DNA of 64,000 bases from Variovorax paradoxus (GCF_030815855.1 NZ_JAUSXG010000001.1:2976001-3040000), one strand, 5' to 3'. Shown: positions 27,650 through 36,674, counted from the first letter of the stretch. The notes: generated by a model not told the origin, from the sequence alone. Translations and numbers: made by a program.

Positions 27650-28441
27650 TCAAACCGGCGCGTAGGTCCCGGTGCCTCCTGGCCAAGGCGTCAGCACCTC
27701 GTATCCCTCGGGCGTCACGGCCACCATGTGTTCCCACTGGGCGGACAGGGACCTGTCCTTGGTCACGACGGTCCACCCGTCGGGCAATTGCCTGGTTTCG
27801 CGCTTGCCTGCGTTGAGCATCGGTTCGATGGTGAAGACCATTCCCGGCTCCAGCCTGAGACCTTCCCCGCGCTGCCCGTAGTGCAGCACCTGAAGTTCTT
27901 CGTGGTAGACCTGCCCGATGCCGTGCCCGCAGTATTCGCGCACCACGCTGAAATGTCCCCGGTGGGCGACCGACTGGATGGCGTGGCCGATGTCGCCCAG
28001 GGTCGCACCAGGCTTGACTTGCCGGATTCCGGCGCGCATGGCTTCGTACGTCGTCTCCACCAGGCGGCGAGCCAGCACACTGGGGGCGCCGACGAAGTAC
28101 ATGCGGCTGGTGTCGCCGAACCAGCCATCCTTGATGACGGCGACGTCGATGTTGACGATGTCGCCCTTCTTCAGAATCTTGTCAGGCGAAGGGATGCCGT
28201 GACAGACCACCTGGTTGACGGAGGTGAGGATGGTCTTCGGATACCCCAGGTACCCCACGTTGGCTGGAACGGCGCCCTGCACATTCACGATGTGGTCGTG
28301 GCAGATCTGGTCGAGCGTGTCGGTGCTCACCCCGGGCACGACATAGGGCTCGATCATGCCCAGAACCTCCGCGGCAAGCCTGCCAGCCCGCCGCGCCATC
28401 TCGATGTCCTCGGCGGACTTGATGGAAACGCCGCGAGCCAT
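27650..28441 (-). CDS. map: Type I methionine aminopeptidase, paired with a ParD-like gene
   Basis: A 263-aa MetAP of normal type I length and with the expected metal ligands: NIDVAVIKDGWFGDTSRMYF (two Asp), REYCGHGIGQVYHEE (His) and MVFTIEPMLNAGKRE (Glu), plus AQWEHMVAV. It removes initiator methionine. It is not beside rpsB, where the housekeeping map usually lies. Instead its start shares one base with the stop of a ParD-like gene (TGATG), so the pair is a distinct transcriptional and translational unit. Confidence 0.95.
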   Translation of the reverse strand: MARGVSIKSAEDIEMARRAGRLAAEVLGMIEPYVVPGVSTDTLDQICHDHIVNVQGAVPANVGYLGYPKTILTSVNQVVCHGIPSPDKILKKGDIVNIDVAVIKDGWFGDTSRMYFVGAPSVLARRLVETTYEAMRAGIRQVKPGATLGDIGHAIQSVAHRGHFSVVREYCGHGIGQVYHEELQVLHYGQRGEGLRLEPGMVFTIEPMLNAGKRETRQLPDGWTVVTKDRSLSAQWEHMVAVTPEGYEVLTPWPGGTGTYAPV

Positions 28442-28695
28442 CAGTGTTTTCCGGTCGACGATGCGCGCGGCTTGCCAGTTTGAGGGGTGACAGCCGCGAC
28501 GATGTCGAGGCCGCCCGCGAGTTCAGCTCGAATCAGCAGTTGGCAGATTTCCCGGTGGTCCAGCTCCGGATGCATCTCGGTCAGCATGCCGACGCGCATC
28601 CAGTGCTCCGCTTGCGCATTGATGGACCTGCTGAGCGCGTTCCCCGCCACTCGCAGGTTCTCGTGCATCAGGTCTGAAATTTTTACGATACCCAT
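28441..28695 (-). CDS. ParD-like antitoxin-family protein
   Basis: An 84-aa protein of the ParD-like family (PF11903 type): VKISDLMHENLRVAGNALSR, SINAQAEHWMRVGMLTEMHP and LDHREICQLLIRAEL give the ribbon-helix-helix-type DNA-binding front and a helical partner-binding tail. AAGGG lies 5 bp before the start. A 15-bp inverted repeat sits over the -10 region (28707-28741), fitting autorepression. The downstream partner is not ParE but methionine aminopeptidase, so the antitoxin label may not reflect its real role. Confidence 0.85.
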   Translation of the reverse strand: MGIVKISDLMHENLRVAGNALSRSINAQAEHWMRVGMLTEMHPELDHREICQLLIRAELAGGLDIVAAVTPQTGKPRASSTGKH

Positions 28696-28706
28696 TGAAG
28701 GCCCTT

Positions 28707-28741
28707 ATACGAAACGTGTATGGATTATATACGTTGCGTAT
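28707..28741. promoter_or_regulatory. Operator/promoter of the ParD-like/map pair
   Basis: ATACGAAACGTGTAT (28707-28721) and ATATACGTTGCGTAT (28727-28741) are inverted copies matching at 13 of 15 positions, separated by five bases. Each half is itself near-palindromic. On the minus strand the consensus -10 hexamer TATAAT (28724-28729) falls in the middle, so a bound repressor would block transcription of the ParD-like gene. Confidence 0.7.
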
Positions 28742-28814
28742 CGCCTAGCGCTTTGCCGGGAGTATGAGCTCGACAAGGTCGAGGTCAGCCGTCTCCCGGC
28801 CGACTGGAGCCGCT

Positions 28815-29264
28815 TCAACCCGGAATATTCGGCTCCACCAACTGGGCCAGCGCGAGCAGCGATTCCTGCCAGCCCAGGTAGCACATTTCGACCGGGATCA
28901 CGTCGGGGATGCCTTCCTGCACGACGGACATTTCGGTCCCACAGGACACCGGGGTCAGGGTCACGGTGGTCTTCATGGTGCCCGGCAGGTTCGGGTCGTC
29001 GAACGTCGCGTCGTACGCAATGCGCCGGCCGGGGACCAGCTCCAGGTACTTCCCGCCGAACGAGTGGCTGTGGCCGCTGCCGAAGTTGGTGAAGGACATG
29101 CGCCAGGCGCCGCCGACCACGGGCTCCATGCTGTGGACCTGGCCGGTAGACCCGAACGGCGGCAGCCAGCGCTCGAAAGCGCGGGGTTCGACGAAGGCAC
29201 GGTAGAGCCGGTCGGGCGGGGTGCGCAGCACGCGGTGCAGACGGACGGTGTTGGTGGTCGCCAT
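28815..29264 (-). CDS. SRPBCC/AHSA1-family protein
   Basis: A 149-aa START/Bet v1-like protein (AHSA1 type): VRLHRVLRTPPDRLYRAFVE, FERWLPPFGSTG, GGAWRMSFTNFG and the C-terminal helix GWQESLLALAQLVEP. Such proteins bind hydrophobic ligands or act as stress-linked accessory factors; no substrate can be named. ATG 29264 has AGGAG 9 bp upstream. It stands alone on the minus strand, divergent from a VOC-family gene across 206 bp. Confidence 0.88.
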   Translation of the reverse strand: MATTNTVRLHRVLRTPPDRLYRAFVEPRAFERWLPPFGSTGQVHSMEPVVGGAWRMSFTNFGSGHSHSFGGKYLELVPGRRIAYDATFDDPNLPGTMKTTVTLTPVSCGTEMSVVQEGIPDVIPVEMCYLGWQESLLALAQLVEPNIPG

Positions 29265-29470
29265 GGTGGTGTTCTCCTGAAGTGAAGGACCGGTACCGGG
29301 GCGACTGTAGCCGCTGTTGCGGGAGCGGCGTGGTGCGATGGTGCGCAGGCCGCGCTTGCGCTGGCTTCGCGGCGGTTGCGGGCGTAAGCTTTGTTCCCGG
29401 TCGGCCAGCCAAGGTGAGGCTCGCTCGCGAAGCGGCAACCGCTGGGCCGAATGGTGTGAAAGGACCGTCT

Positions 29471-29857
29471 ATGTTGTCCGACTCGTCTGTAACGACCATG
29501 CTTCCAGTCAAGGACATGGACCGTGCGCGCGCCTTCTACGAGGGCTGCTTGGGCCTGAAACCCGGTGGCCTGCGGCCTGACGGGAAGTTTGTCTACAGGG
29601 TGGGCGGCAGCACGCTGTCGCTGTTCCCGAAACCGGAGGGAACCAAGGCCGACCACACGGCGATCAGCTTCGAAGTCGAGGACATTGCGGCCAGCGTGGA
29701 GACGTTGAAGAGCGCCGGCGTGGTGTTCGAGGACTACGACTTCCCCGAGCTGAAAACCGTCAACCATGTCTGCGTGCTGGGCTCGGAAAAGGCGGCCTGG
29801 TTCAAGGACACCGAAGGCAACTACCTCTGCATCCACGAGGACATGGCCCAGGCGTAG
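29471..29857 (+). CDS. VOC (glyoxalase/bleomycin-resistance) family protein
   Basis: A 128-aa VOC protein with paired beta-alpha-beta-beta-beta modules: TMLPVKDMDRARAFYEGCLG, STLSLFPKPEGTKADHTAIS, FEVEDIAASVETLKSAGV and AAWFKDTEGNYLCIHEDM. Metal ligands appear to be partly retained (His at HTAIS, Glu in the last strand). The substrate is unknown. The start at ATG 29471 gives the standard length. Confidence 0.88.
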   Translation: MLSDSSVTTMLPVKDMDRARAFYEGCLGLKPGGLRPDGKFVYRVGGSTLSLFPKPEGTKADHTAISFEVEDIAASVETLKSAGVVFEDYDFPELKTVNHVCVLGSEKAAWFKDTEGNYLCIHEDMAQA

Positions 29858-29882
29858 GGGCCGGCATCGTTCGAGGCGCTGC

Positions 29883-30800
29883 CTACCGACTCGCCTCCGA
29901 TGGCACCTGCAGGCTCGCGGCTATCCGCTCCCGCAGCCACCGGTGCCCCGGGTCGCGATGGCGCCGCTCATGCCACAGCATGGCCATCTCATAGCCCGGC
30001 ACCTCCAGCGGCGCTTCCACCACGCGCAGCCCCGGCGCGCCGCGCGCTAGCCGCTCGGGCAGCATCGCGACCATGTCGGTGCGGGCCAGCACCGACATCA
30101 TGAAAAGGAAGTGCGGTACCGACAGCGCCACGCGCCGGGCGAGGCCCTTCTGCGCCAGCGCCTCGTCCGTCGGCCCGACGAAGCCGCCGCCGCCCGGCGA
30201 CACCACCACGTGCTCCAGCGCGCAGAACTGCGCGAGCGTCGGCCGTCGCTTCAACCGTGGATGCCCGGCGCGCCCGGCCAGCACGTAGCGCTCGTGGAAC
30301 AGCACCCGCCGGTGCAGCCCGGGCGGAGCCCCCACGCTGGTGTGGAAGAACAGGTCGATCTCCGCCTGCTCCAGCTGCCGCGCCATGCGCGACGGCACCG
30401 CCTCCACCACCGCAAGCCGGGTGTTCGGCGCTTCCGAGCGCAGCCCGGCGAGCGCCGGCAGCAGGATCGCCGATTCGGCATAGTCGGCCGCGGCCACGCG
30501 CCAGGTGGTGGTCGCCTGCGCGGGATTGAAAGGTTGGGTAGGCGCCACCGCGCGGCCCAATGACTCCAACGCTTCGCGCAACGGCTCGCACAGCTCGTCG
30601 GCACGCGCGGTGGGACGCATGCCGCGTTGCGCGGGCACCAGCAGCGGGTCGTTGAAAACCTCGCGCAGCTTGGCAAGCTGCACGCTCACCGAGGGCTGCG
30701 AGAGGTTCAGGCGCTCGGCCGCACGCGTCACATTGCGCTCGGCCAGGAGCACGTCGAGCGTGACCAGCAGGTTGAGGTCGATTCGGCTGAAATTGTTCAT
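29883..30800 (-). CDS. LysR-family regulator (NodD/LinR-like subgroup)
   Basis: A 305-aa LysR regulator: HTH IDLNLLVTLDVLLAERNVTR with AAERLNLSQPSVSVQLAKLR, effector domain TTTWRVAAADYAESAILLPAL and EIDLFFHTSV. The N-terminal IDLNLL is typical of the subgroup that includes NodD and LinR. It is divergent from the quinone reductase gene across 92 bp and is the likely regulator of it. Confidence 0.92.
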   Translation of the reverse strand: MNNFSRIDLNLLVTLDVLLAERNVTRAAERLNLSQPSVSVQLAKLREVFNDPLLVPAQRGMRPTARADELCEPLREALESLGRAVAPTQPFNPAQATTTWRVAAADYAESAILLPALAGLRSEAPNTRLAVVEAVPSRMARQLEQAEIDLFFHTSVGAPPGLHRRVLFHERYVLAGRAGHPRLKRRPTLAQFCALEHVVVSPGGGGFVGPTDEALAQKGLARRVALSVPHFLFMMSVLARTDMVAMLPERLARGAPGLRVVEAPLEVPGYEMAMLWHERRHRDPGHRWLRERIAASLQVPSEASR

Positions 30801-30892
30801 GGCAATGGCAAGAATTCGAACTATTCATTTCCAATATATCGCCATCTTCCGTAGCCTGCGTGCATGTTCTTCATCCCGCAGGCAACGCCCTC

Positions 30893-31672
30893 ATGAAAAT
30901 CCTCATCGTCCATGCCCACCCCGAAACCCGATCGCTCAACGGATCGCTGAAAGACTTCATGGTGGAGCACCTCACCCGCTCGGGTCACGACATACGCGTG
31001 TCCGATCTCTACGCCATGCAGTGGAAGGCGCCGCTGGCCGCCGACGACTTCTCCCATGTGGAGAGCGGCGCGCGCTTCGACCCCGTGCTGGATTCGCTGC
31101 GCGGGTTCGAAGACGGCACGCAGCACGAAGACATCACCGCCGAACAGGCCAAGCTGCTGTGGGCCGATGCGGTGATCTTCCAGTTTCCGCTCTGGTGGTA
31201 CTCGATGCCCGCCATCCTCAAGGGCTGGGTCGAGCGCGTGTATGCCTACGGCTTTGCCTACGGCGTGGGCGAGCACTCGGACACGCACTGGGGCGACCGC
31301 TTCGGCCAGGGCACGCTGGCCGGCAAGCGCGCGATGCTGGTGGTGACCGCAGGCGGCTGGGCGCCGCACTACAGTCCGCGCGGCATCAACGGGCCGATGG
31401 ACGACCTGCTCTTCCCCATTCACCACGGCATCCTCTACTACCCGGGCTTCGACGTGCTGCCGCCGTTCGTGGTGTACCGCACGGGCAAGGTCGACGAGAC
31501 GGCTTACGCGCGGATCACCGGGGACCTCGGCCACAGGCTCGATGCGCTGTGGACGACGGCCCCGATTCCTTTCCGCGCGCAGAACGCCGGCGACTACGAA
31601 ATTCCCGCCCTCACTCTGCGGCCCGAGATTGCGCCGCACCGCTCGGGGTTCGCGGCGCATGTGGCCGATTAG
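30893..31672 (+). CDS. NAD(P)H:quinone oxidoreductase (flavodoxin-like, NQO1/MdaB family)
   Basis: A 259-aa FMN/FAD flavoprotein: MKILIVHAHPETRSLNGSL, DAVIFQFPLWWYSMPAILKG with WVERVYAYGFAYG, and LVVTAGGWAPHYSPRGING. These match the two-electron quinone reductase family that protects against quinone redox cycling. It is divergent from a LysR gene, as for other LysR-controlled quinone reductases. Its stop overlaps the stop of the convergent hydrolase gene by 3 bp. Confidence 0.9.
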   Translation: MKILIVHAHPETRSLNGSLKDFMVEHLTRSGHDIRVSDLYAMQWKAPLAADDFSHVESGARFDPVLDSLRGFEDGTQHEDITAEQAKLLWADAVIFQFPLWWYSMPAILKGWVERVYAYGFAYGVGEHSDTHWGDRFGQGTLAGKRAMLVVTAGGWAPHYSPRGINGPMDDLLFPIHHGILYYPGFDVLPPFVVYRTGKVDETAYARITGDLGHRLDALWTTAPIPFRAQNAGDYEIPALTLRPEIAPHRSGFAAHVAD

Positions 31673-33750
31673 GGCAACGCCGGGTTTGCAGCTGCGTTCG
31701 AAATCGCCGCGTCGGCATCGGCGCGCAGCATGAAGCGCTTCGCCACCAGGTCGTTGGCGGCGGCCGTCACGGCCGCCACATAGCCGGCCTGGTCGGTGTA
31801 GCGCTCTTGCAGCGAGAGGCGCGGATCCGCACCGCGCTGCGCCGCCGTCTTCGCGAACGGAAAGTACGCGCCGAAGAGCCCCGCCAGATCGATGGTGCCC
31901 GGCTTGTTGGTGTAGTTCCAGCCGGTATTGGTGCCCAGAGGCACGGCCACGTCGAGGCTGCGTATGCCCGCGATGTCGTTGCCATCGGCGTCCACCTGCG
32001 GAACGAGCACGGCATAGTCGCGGCCGAGGTACGCCGGTGGCACTTGCGTGGCAATGCCGCTTTCATCCTGCGGCCGGTAGCTCGGTCCCCAGTCGAGCAG
32101 CGAATAGGTATTGACCAGACCCGTGTAAGTCGCGCCCGGAATGGCCGGGAACTTCACCTGCTGCGGCCGCACCAGCGTGGCGTCGGCGAGCTTCGGCACC
32201 TGGCTGTCGGGCGGCGTGGTGCCCTTGACGACCCATTCCTCGAGGTTCTGGTAGAGCGCGCGCACCACCGGCACCACGCCGGCGTTCGCGTTGGTGGCGT
32301 AGAGCGCCCCGGCGGTCGCACCCGGCAGCGAGGGAAGGCCCAGCAGGTGGTGGGTACTCGCGTAGTAGTAGATGCGCGCGTTGTCCGGCTGCAGCAGGTC
32401 GGCCGTGCCCCAGGCGTCCGTCAGCAGCGGCGAGCCCTGCAGCACATAGAACTCGGTTCCGCTGAAGCCGATGAAGAGCTTGGGGCAGGTGCCGCTTGCC
32501 TCGCAGCGCGACAGGATGCCGCCGCGGCGCTGCGCCACGTCGTCCACGTAGTCCTTCGAAAGGCCGCGCGTGCCGGCCTGGCCGAAGGCCGTGTGGTCGG
32601 TGCGCACACCACCGCCGCCACCGGGAATCGCGAAGCGCATGTTGATGTTGGTCTGCCGCGCCGCGATCTGCGCGAACACGCCGTCGAACACCTTCCGGCC
32701 GGCGCGGTCCTCGTTGAAGCCGAGGTGAACGAAGGTCTTCATGAAGTTGCCGCATTGCGACACGCCCGAGGCGATGGTGTTCCTGATGGCGGCAGCCACC
32801 GGGTTCGCGCTACCCGCCGCGTCGCTCGCCTCGCGATGGAAGAAGGCGATCATGTCGCGCACCGCCGCGAGCCCCAGGCCCATGACCTTCGGGTCCTTCG
32901 CGACATAGACCAGCTCGTACATGTAGGCCGGGTCCCATGGGCTCCTGAGGCACACGCTCGTCTCGTCGGGCGTGCCGGGGAACGGCGCGGCGGCGCTGCA
33001 CTTGGCAAACTTCCAGTCGCTGGCAGGAATGAGCTGGCGCGCATCGGCTTCGTTGATGCGCCGCGTGAGCACGTAGCCGGGCTGCGTGTTGTCGAGGCTC
33101 GCGGTCGCGTAGGCCTGCATGGCGGCGTTGAACGGGCCACCGGGCAGCGGCAGCGAATCGTTGGTGGCCGCCGTGGGCAGCAGCTCGGCGCGGTAGGTGC
33201 CGGTGATGGTGCTGCCGTCCGCGTTCTTCGCCACGGGCACCTTGAGCGTGAGCTTGCCCGCCGTGGCCGGCACGTCGCCCTGCCATGCGGCCGTGAGGAA
33301 CACGTAGCCGCGCGAGGCGAAATACGGGTCGAGGTTGACGATGTTGCCGCGGTTCGGTGCGTCGTAGCGCAGCACGCCGTTGGCCTTGCTCATGTCCTTG
33401 GGCTTGAAGAGCACGAAGTCGGAGCTGTACTCGACCTTGCCGTTGGCATTGAGCGGCGCGAGCGACAGGTCCTGGATGATGGCGTTGCGCGCGTCCTTCG
33501 GGTCGACCTCGCCGGTGAAGGTGCCGGTGATTTTTTCGTAGGCCCCCACGCCGCCGAAGGTGCCGGCAACGTCCTCGGTCTTGGAAATGGCGAGCTTGAA
33601 CTTCGGTGCTTCAGAGGCCGCGGGCGGCGGTGTCGTTGCGGCCGGCGGCGGCAGCACGAAGCCACCGCCTCCACCACCGCTCCCGCCGCAGGCACTCAAA
33701 AAAAGGGCGGCCGAAGCCACCGTGGCAGCCAACAGGCTCCAGCGTTGCAT
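31669..33750 (-). CDS. Lipoprotein of the alpha/beta-hydrolase-domain (Abhydrolase_10-like) family
   Basis: A 693-aa predicted lipoprotein: signal LLAATVASAALFLSAC with the lipobox cysteine at residue 21, followed by a Gly/Pro-rich linker. The body carries SVCLRSPWDPAYMYELVYVA, GLAAVRDMIAFFHRE, CGNFMKTFVHLGFNEDRAGR and IGFSGTEFYVLQG, as in the large alpha/beta hydrolase domain proteins of Burkholderiales. Esterase-like activity is expected but the catalytic serine is not obvious. It follows the Bug receptor and AtuA genes on the same strand (61-bp gap) and is probably their operon partner. Confidence 0.78.
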   Translation of the reverse strand: MQRWSLLAATVASAALFLSACGGSGGGGGGFVLPPPAATTPPPAASEAPKFKLAISKTEDVAGTFGGVGAYEKITGTFTGEVDPKDARNAIIQDLSLAPLNANGKVEYSSDFVLFKPKDMSKANGVLRYDAPNRGNIVNLDPYFASRGYVFLTAAWQGDVPATAGKLTLKVPVAKNADGSTITGTYRAELLPTAATNDSLPLPGGPFNAAMQAYATASLDNTQPGYVLTRRINEADARQLIPASDWKFAKCSAAAPFPGTPDETSVCLRSPWDPAYMYELVYVAKDPKVMGLGLAAVRDMIAFFHREASDAAGSANPVAAAIRNTIASGVSQCGNFMKTFVHLGFNEDRAGRKVFDGVFAQIAARQTNINMRFAIPGGGGGVRTDHTAFGQAGTRGLSKDYVDDVAQRRGGILSRCEASGTCPKLFIGFSGTEFYVLQGSPLLTDAWGTADLLQPDNARIYYYASTHHLLGLPSLPGATAGALYATNANAGVVPVVRALYQNLEEWVVKGTTPPDSQVPKLADATLVRPQQVKFPAIPGATYTGLVNTYSLLDWGPSYRPQDESGIATQVPPAYLGRDYAVLVPQVDADGNDIAGIRSLDVAVPLGTNTGWNYTNKPGTIDLAGLFGAYFPFAKTAAQRGADPRLSLQERYTDQAGYVAAVTAAANDLVAKRFMLRADADAAISNAAANPALP

Positions 33751-33811
33751 GGTTTGTCTCCTTCGTTGTGGTGTCTGCGCGGTGCCGATCCCCGCTACGG
33801 CCGGCGCGCGA

Positions 33812-34780
33812 CTACTCGGCTTCGATGCCGGCGGCCTTCACGATGCGGCCCCATTTCTGCGACTCGGCCGTCTGGAACTTGGCGAGCTCTTCGGGCGACG
33901 TGGTGAACACCTCGGTGCCGGTGGGTTCGTAGAAAGCTGTCTTTGCGGACTCGCTCTTCGCAGCCTTCACCAGCAGCTCGTTGAGCCGCTTGACCACGGC
34001 CGGCGGGGTCTTGGCGGGTGCGTAGGCCGCGAACCAGTAGCCCATTTCGTAGCCCTTCACGCCGGCTTCGGAAATGGTGGGCACGTCGGGTGCGAGCGGC
34101 GAACGCGCCGCGCTCGAAACGCCGAGCGCGCGCAGCTTGCCGCCCTTGATCTGCGGCAGGCCGGTGGCCGCATCGGTGATCATCATGTGGATCTGTCCGC
34201 CCAGCAGGTCGGTGACGGCCAGCGTGTTGCTCTTGTAGGGCACGTGCAGCAGCTTGATGTCGGCCATCTGCTGCAGCAGCTCGCCCGCCATGCGGCTCGA
34301 CGAACTGCCGCTGCCGAAGCTGTACTTGCCCGGCTCCTTCTTCGCGAGCGCCACGAACTCGGCCACGCTCTTGGCGGGGAACGAGGGGTTCACCACCATG
34401 ATCTGACCGCCCTTGCCCAGCGCAGCGACAGGCGAAAAATCTTTCACCGGGTCGTAAGGCAGCTTCTTGAACAGGTGCTCGTTGGCGGCGTGCGTGGTGT
34501 TGGTGGTGATGAGCACGGTGTAGCCGTCGGCTGCGGCCTTGGCCGCCTGCTGCGAGGCGATGAAGCCGCTGGCGCCGGCCTTGTTGTCGATGACGACGGG
34601 CTGCTTCGTTTCGGCCGTGATGCTGTTGCCCAGCGCACGTGCAATCTGGTCGGTGGCCGTACCGGCCGCAAAGGGCACGATGAAGGTGATGGGTTTTTCT
34701 GGAAAAGCCTGCTGCGCGTGGCCGAGCAGCGGCGCCAGGGCCAGCGCGGCGGCCGAGAGGGTCAGGGAACGTCGTTTCAT
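33812..34780 (-). CDS. Bug/TctC-family periplasmic receptor (AtuA operon)
   Basis: A 322-aa receptor with signal peptide SLTLSAAALALAPLLGHAQ, then EKPITFIVPFAAGTATDQIARAL, DNKAGASGFIASQQAAK and LLHVPYKSNTLAVTDLLGGQ. The family binds small carboxylic acids. It lies 45 bp after the AtuA C-terminal-domain gene and 61 bp before the lipoprotein hydrolase, so the ligand is likely to be the acid handled by the AtuA proteins. Confidence 0.92.
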   Translation of the reverse strand: MKRRSLTLSAAALALAPLLGHAQQAFPEKPITFIVPFAAGTATDQIARALGNSITAETKQPVVIDNKAGASGFIASQQAAKAAADGYTVLITTNTTHAANEHLFKKLPYDPVKDFSPVAALGKGGQIMVVNPSFPAKSVAEFVALAKKEPGKYSFGSGSSSSRMAGELLQQMADIKLLHVPYKSNTLAVTDLLGGQIHMMITDAATGLPQIKGGKLRALGVSSAARSPLAPDVPTISEAGVKGYEMGYWFAAYAPAKTPPAVVKRLNELLVKAAKSESAKTAFYEPTGTEVFTTSPEELAKFQTAESQKWGRIVKAAGIEAE

Positions 34781-34825
34781 TGTTTTGTCTCCGGATGGAT
34801 GGGTAAGTGAAAAGGGAGGCTGCCG

Positions 34826-35197
34826 CTATGGCCCCGCCAGCAGCGGCACGAGTGCGCGCGGCACGCGGACGGGCATGTCCAGAAGCAGGAACGACAGCGC
34901 CTTGCCGTGCGCATCGAGGTTCAGCGCATCGTTGACACCGCCGTCGAGCACCGCGTCGAGCACGAAGTTCATCGCATGCAGCCGGGGCAGCAGGAAGCGC
35001 TGCACCCGTGCGGGTGCCCTTTGGCGGAATTGCGCCGACACGCTTTCGGGCGTGAGCTGTTCGGCCAGCAAGGGGTAGAGGTCCGCGTGCCAGGCAATCA
35101 CGCTGATGTTGGAGCGGTCGCCCTTGTCGCCGGTGCGTCCATGGGCGGCGCGGTAGAGCGGTACTTCGATCATGTCTGTCGCCGTGTTCATGGTCAT
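34826..35197 (-). CDS. AtuA C-terminal-domain-like protein
   Basis: A 123-aa protein matching the small domain that is fused to the end of AtuA in other bacteria: IEVPLYRAAHGRTGDKGDRSN (residues 10-30, shown in part), VSAQFRQRAPARVQRFLLPR and MNFVLDAVLDGGVNDALNLD. Here it is a separate gene whose start overlaps the AtuA stop by 4 bp. The two probably form one complex. ATG 35191 is an alternative start. Confidence 0.85.
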   Translation of the reverse strand: MTMNTATDMIEVPLYRAAHGRTGDKGDRSNISVIAWHADLYPLLAEQLTPESVSAQFRQRAPARVQRFLLPRLHAMNFVLDAVLDGGVNDALNLDAHGKALSFLLLDMPVRVPRALVPLLAGP

Positions 35198-36588
35198 GCC
35201 AAGGCCTCCGCGCCGAGCAGTTCGAAGCGCACCGGCACCGCTTCGCGCGGCAGCAGGCAGGACAAGGTATTGAGCCGCGGCGTGAGCGCCGTGCGCACAC
35301 CGCCGCCGCCCGCGGGTCCGCAGGTGTAGAGCGCCATGACTTCGCGCGCGAGGCGCTCGGCCTGCGCGCGCTCCGCGTGTGTGGCCGCCACGCGCAGGCG
35401 CACGTCGCGCAGGCCGGTGTCGGGCGTGTCCGCGAGCATGCGGCCGGCATCGTCGCCCAGGATGCTCAGCGCGCCGATCAGGTCCACGCGCAGTGCGAGC
35501 CCGTCGAGGCGCTTGCGCAGCACCTCGGCCGCAAGCCGCGCACGCGCCTCGGCGCGCGGCCCCGCGTAGGAAATTTCTCCTTCGGCGAGCCAGCCCCCTT
35601 CATGGCAGACGTTGACCTTGTAATGGCTCGGCCGCGCATGGCCGCGCACGCCCGAGAGCGCCACGCGATTCGCCACGTCCGGCTGCTGCTGCACCTCGGC
35701 TTCGGCAATGTCGGCCACCACGTCGGGCGTGAGGTAGGCGCTCGGGTCGTGCACCTCGTACAGCAGCTGCTCCTTCACGGTGGCTTCGCTCACGAGACCG
35801 CCGGTTCCGTCGGCCTTGCCGATGGTGCAGTGGCCGTCGGCATCGATCTCGGCGATCGGGAAGCCCACCGCATCGAGGCCCGGCACGTCCTTGTAGCCGG
35901 GGTCCGCGAAGTAGCCGCCGCATACCTGCGCGCCGCATTCGAGCAGATGGCCCGCCATGGTGGCGCGGCCCAAGCGGTTCCAATCGTCGGCGCGCCAGCC
36001 GAAGTGCGACATGGCGGGGCCGACGGTCAGCGAGGGGTCGGCCACGCGGCCGCACACCACGATCTGCGCGTCGGCGTCGAGTGCGGCGGCAATCGGCTCT
36101 GCGCCGATGTAGGCGTTGGCGCTGACGATGCGAAGGCCCTCCATCTGCGCACCGAGCGTTTCATGCAACAGCGGCCGGTATTCGGAGCCGGAGAGGTCGT
36201 CGCCCTCCACCACCGCAATGCGCGGCGCGTCGGCGCCGAGCTCGCGCGCCATGCGGGCGATGTGGAGGGCGGCGGCACGGGGGTTGGCAGCGCCGAAGTT
36301 GCTCACGATCCGGATGCCGTGCGCCAGGCAGCGCGCCAGCACCGGCCGCAGCATGGCGTCGAGCAAGGGCTCGTAACCCGCGTCGGGGTTGTCGCGGCGG
36401 CGCAGTTGCGCGAGTGCGAGCGTGCGTTCGGCCAGCGTTTCGAAGATCAGGAAAGCCCGCTGGTCCGCCAGGCCACCGGCGAGCCGCGCAATCAGCGTGT
36501 CGACCACCGGCTCCGCCGCATCGGTGCGGTCGCCGGAAAAGCCGGCCGCGCAGCCGATCAGCAGTGGGGGCAGTGCAATGGCGTTCAT
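35194..36588 (-). CDS. AtuA-family protein (DUF1446, acyclic terpene utilisation-like)
   Basis: A 464-aa DUF1446 protein. Seen: IGCAAGFSGDRTDAAEPVVD, FETLAERTLALAQLRRR, SNFGAANPRAAALHIARMA, VVCGRVADPSLTVGPAMSHFG and GGYFADPGYKDVPGL, then VHDPSAYLTPDVVADIAEA. AtuA is needed for citronellol/geraniol use in Pseudomonas, but its exact reaction is unknown and relatives occur in many acyl-CoA settings. No atuC/F carboxylase genes are present, so a terpene role is not supported here. A perfect 16-bp palindrome lies about 50 bp upstream. Confidence 0.86.
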   Translation of the reverse strand: MNAIALPPLLIGCAAGFSGDRTDAAEPVVDTLIARLAGGLADQRAFLIFETLAERTLALAQLRRRDNPDAGYEPLLDAMLRPVLARCLAHGIRIVSNFGAANPRAAALHIARMARELGADAPRIAVVEGDDLSGSEYRPLLHETLGAQMEGLRIVSANAYIGAEPIAAALDADAQIVVCGRVADPSLTVGPAMSHFGWRADDWNRLGRATMAGHLLECGAQVCGGYFADPGYKDVPGLDAVGFPIAEIDADGHCTIGKADGTGGLVSEATVKEQLLYEVHDPSAYLTPDVVADIAEAEVQQQPDVANRVALSGVRGHARPSHYKVNVCHEGGWLAEGEISYAGPRAEARARLAAEVLRKRLDGLALRVDLIGALSILGDDAGRMLADTPDTGLRDVRLRVAATHAERAQAERLAREVMALYTCGPAGGGGVRTALTPRLNTLSCLLPREAVPVRFELLGAEALA

Positions 36589-36635
36589 CGAGGCGGACTG
36601 TAGGCAGGCCGCCGTCATCCGTAAAATCGAAAATC

Positions 36636-36651
36636 CGGATCAATTGATCCG
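36636..36651. promoter_or_regulatory. Perfect palindrome upstream of the AtuA operon
   Basis: CGGATCAATTGATCCG is a perfect 16-bp palindrome, 48 bp before the AtuA start and 24 bp after the end of the next Bug gene. Its AT-rich centre and position fit an operator for a dimeric repressor. No regulator gene adjoins this operon. Confidence 0.5.
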
Positions 36652-36674
36652 AACTTCAGATTAATCCGAATGCC

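Noticed and set aside
30505..33906. 1133-codon plus-strand open frame
   Set aside because: It runs across the quinone reductase gene out of frame and antisense to the lipoprotein hydrolase. Composition is typical of a GC-rich shadow frame.
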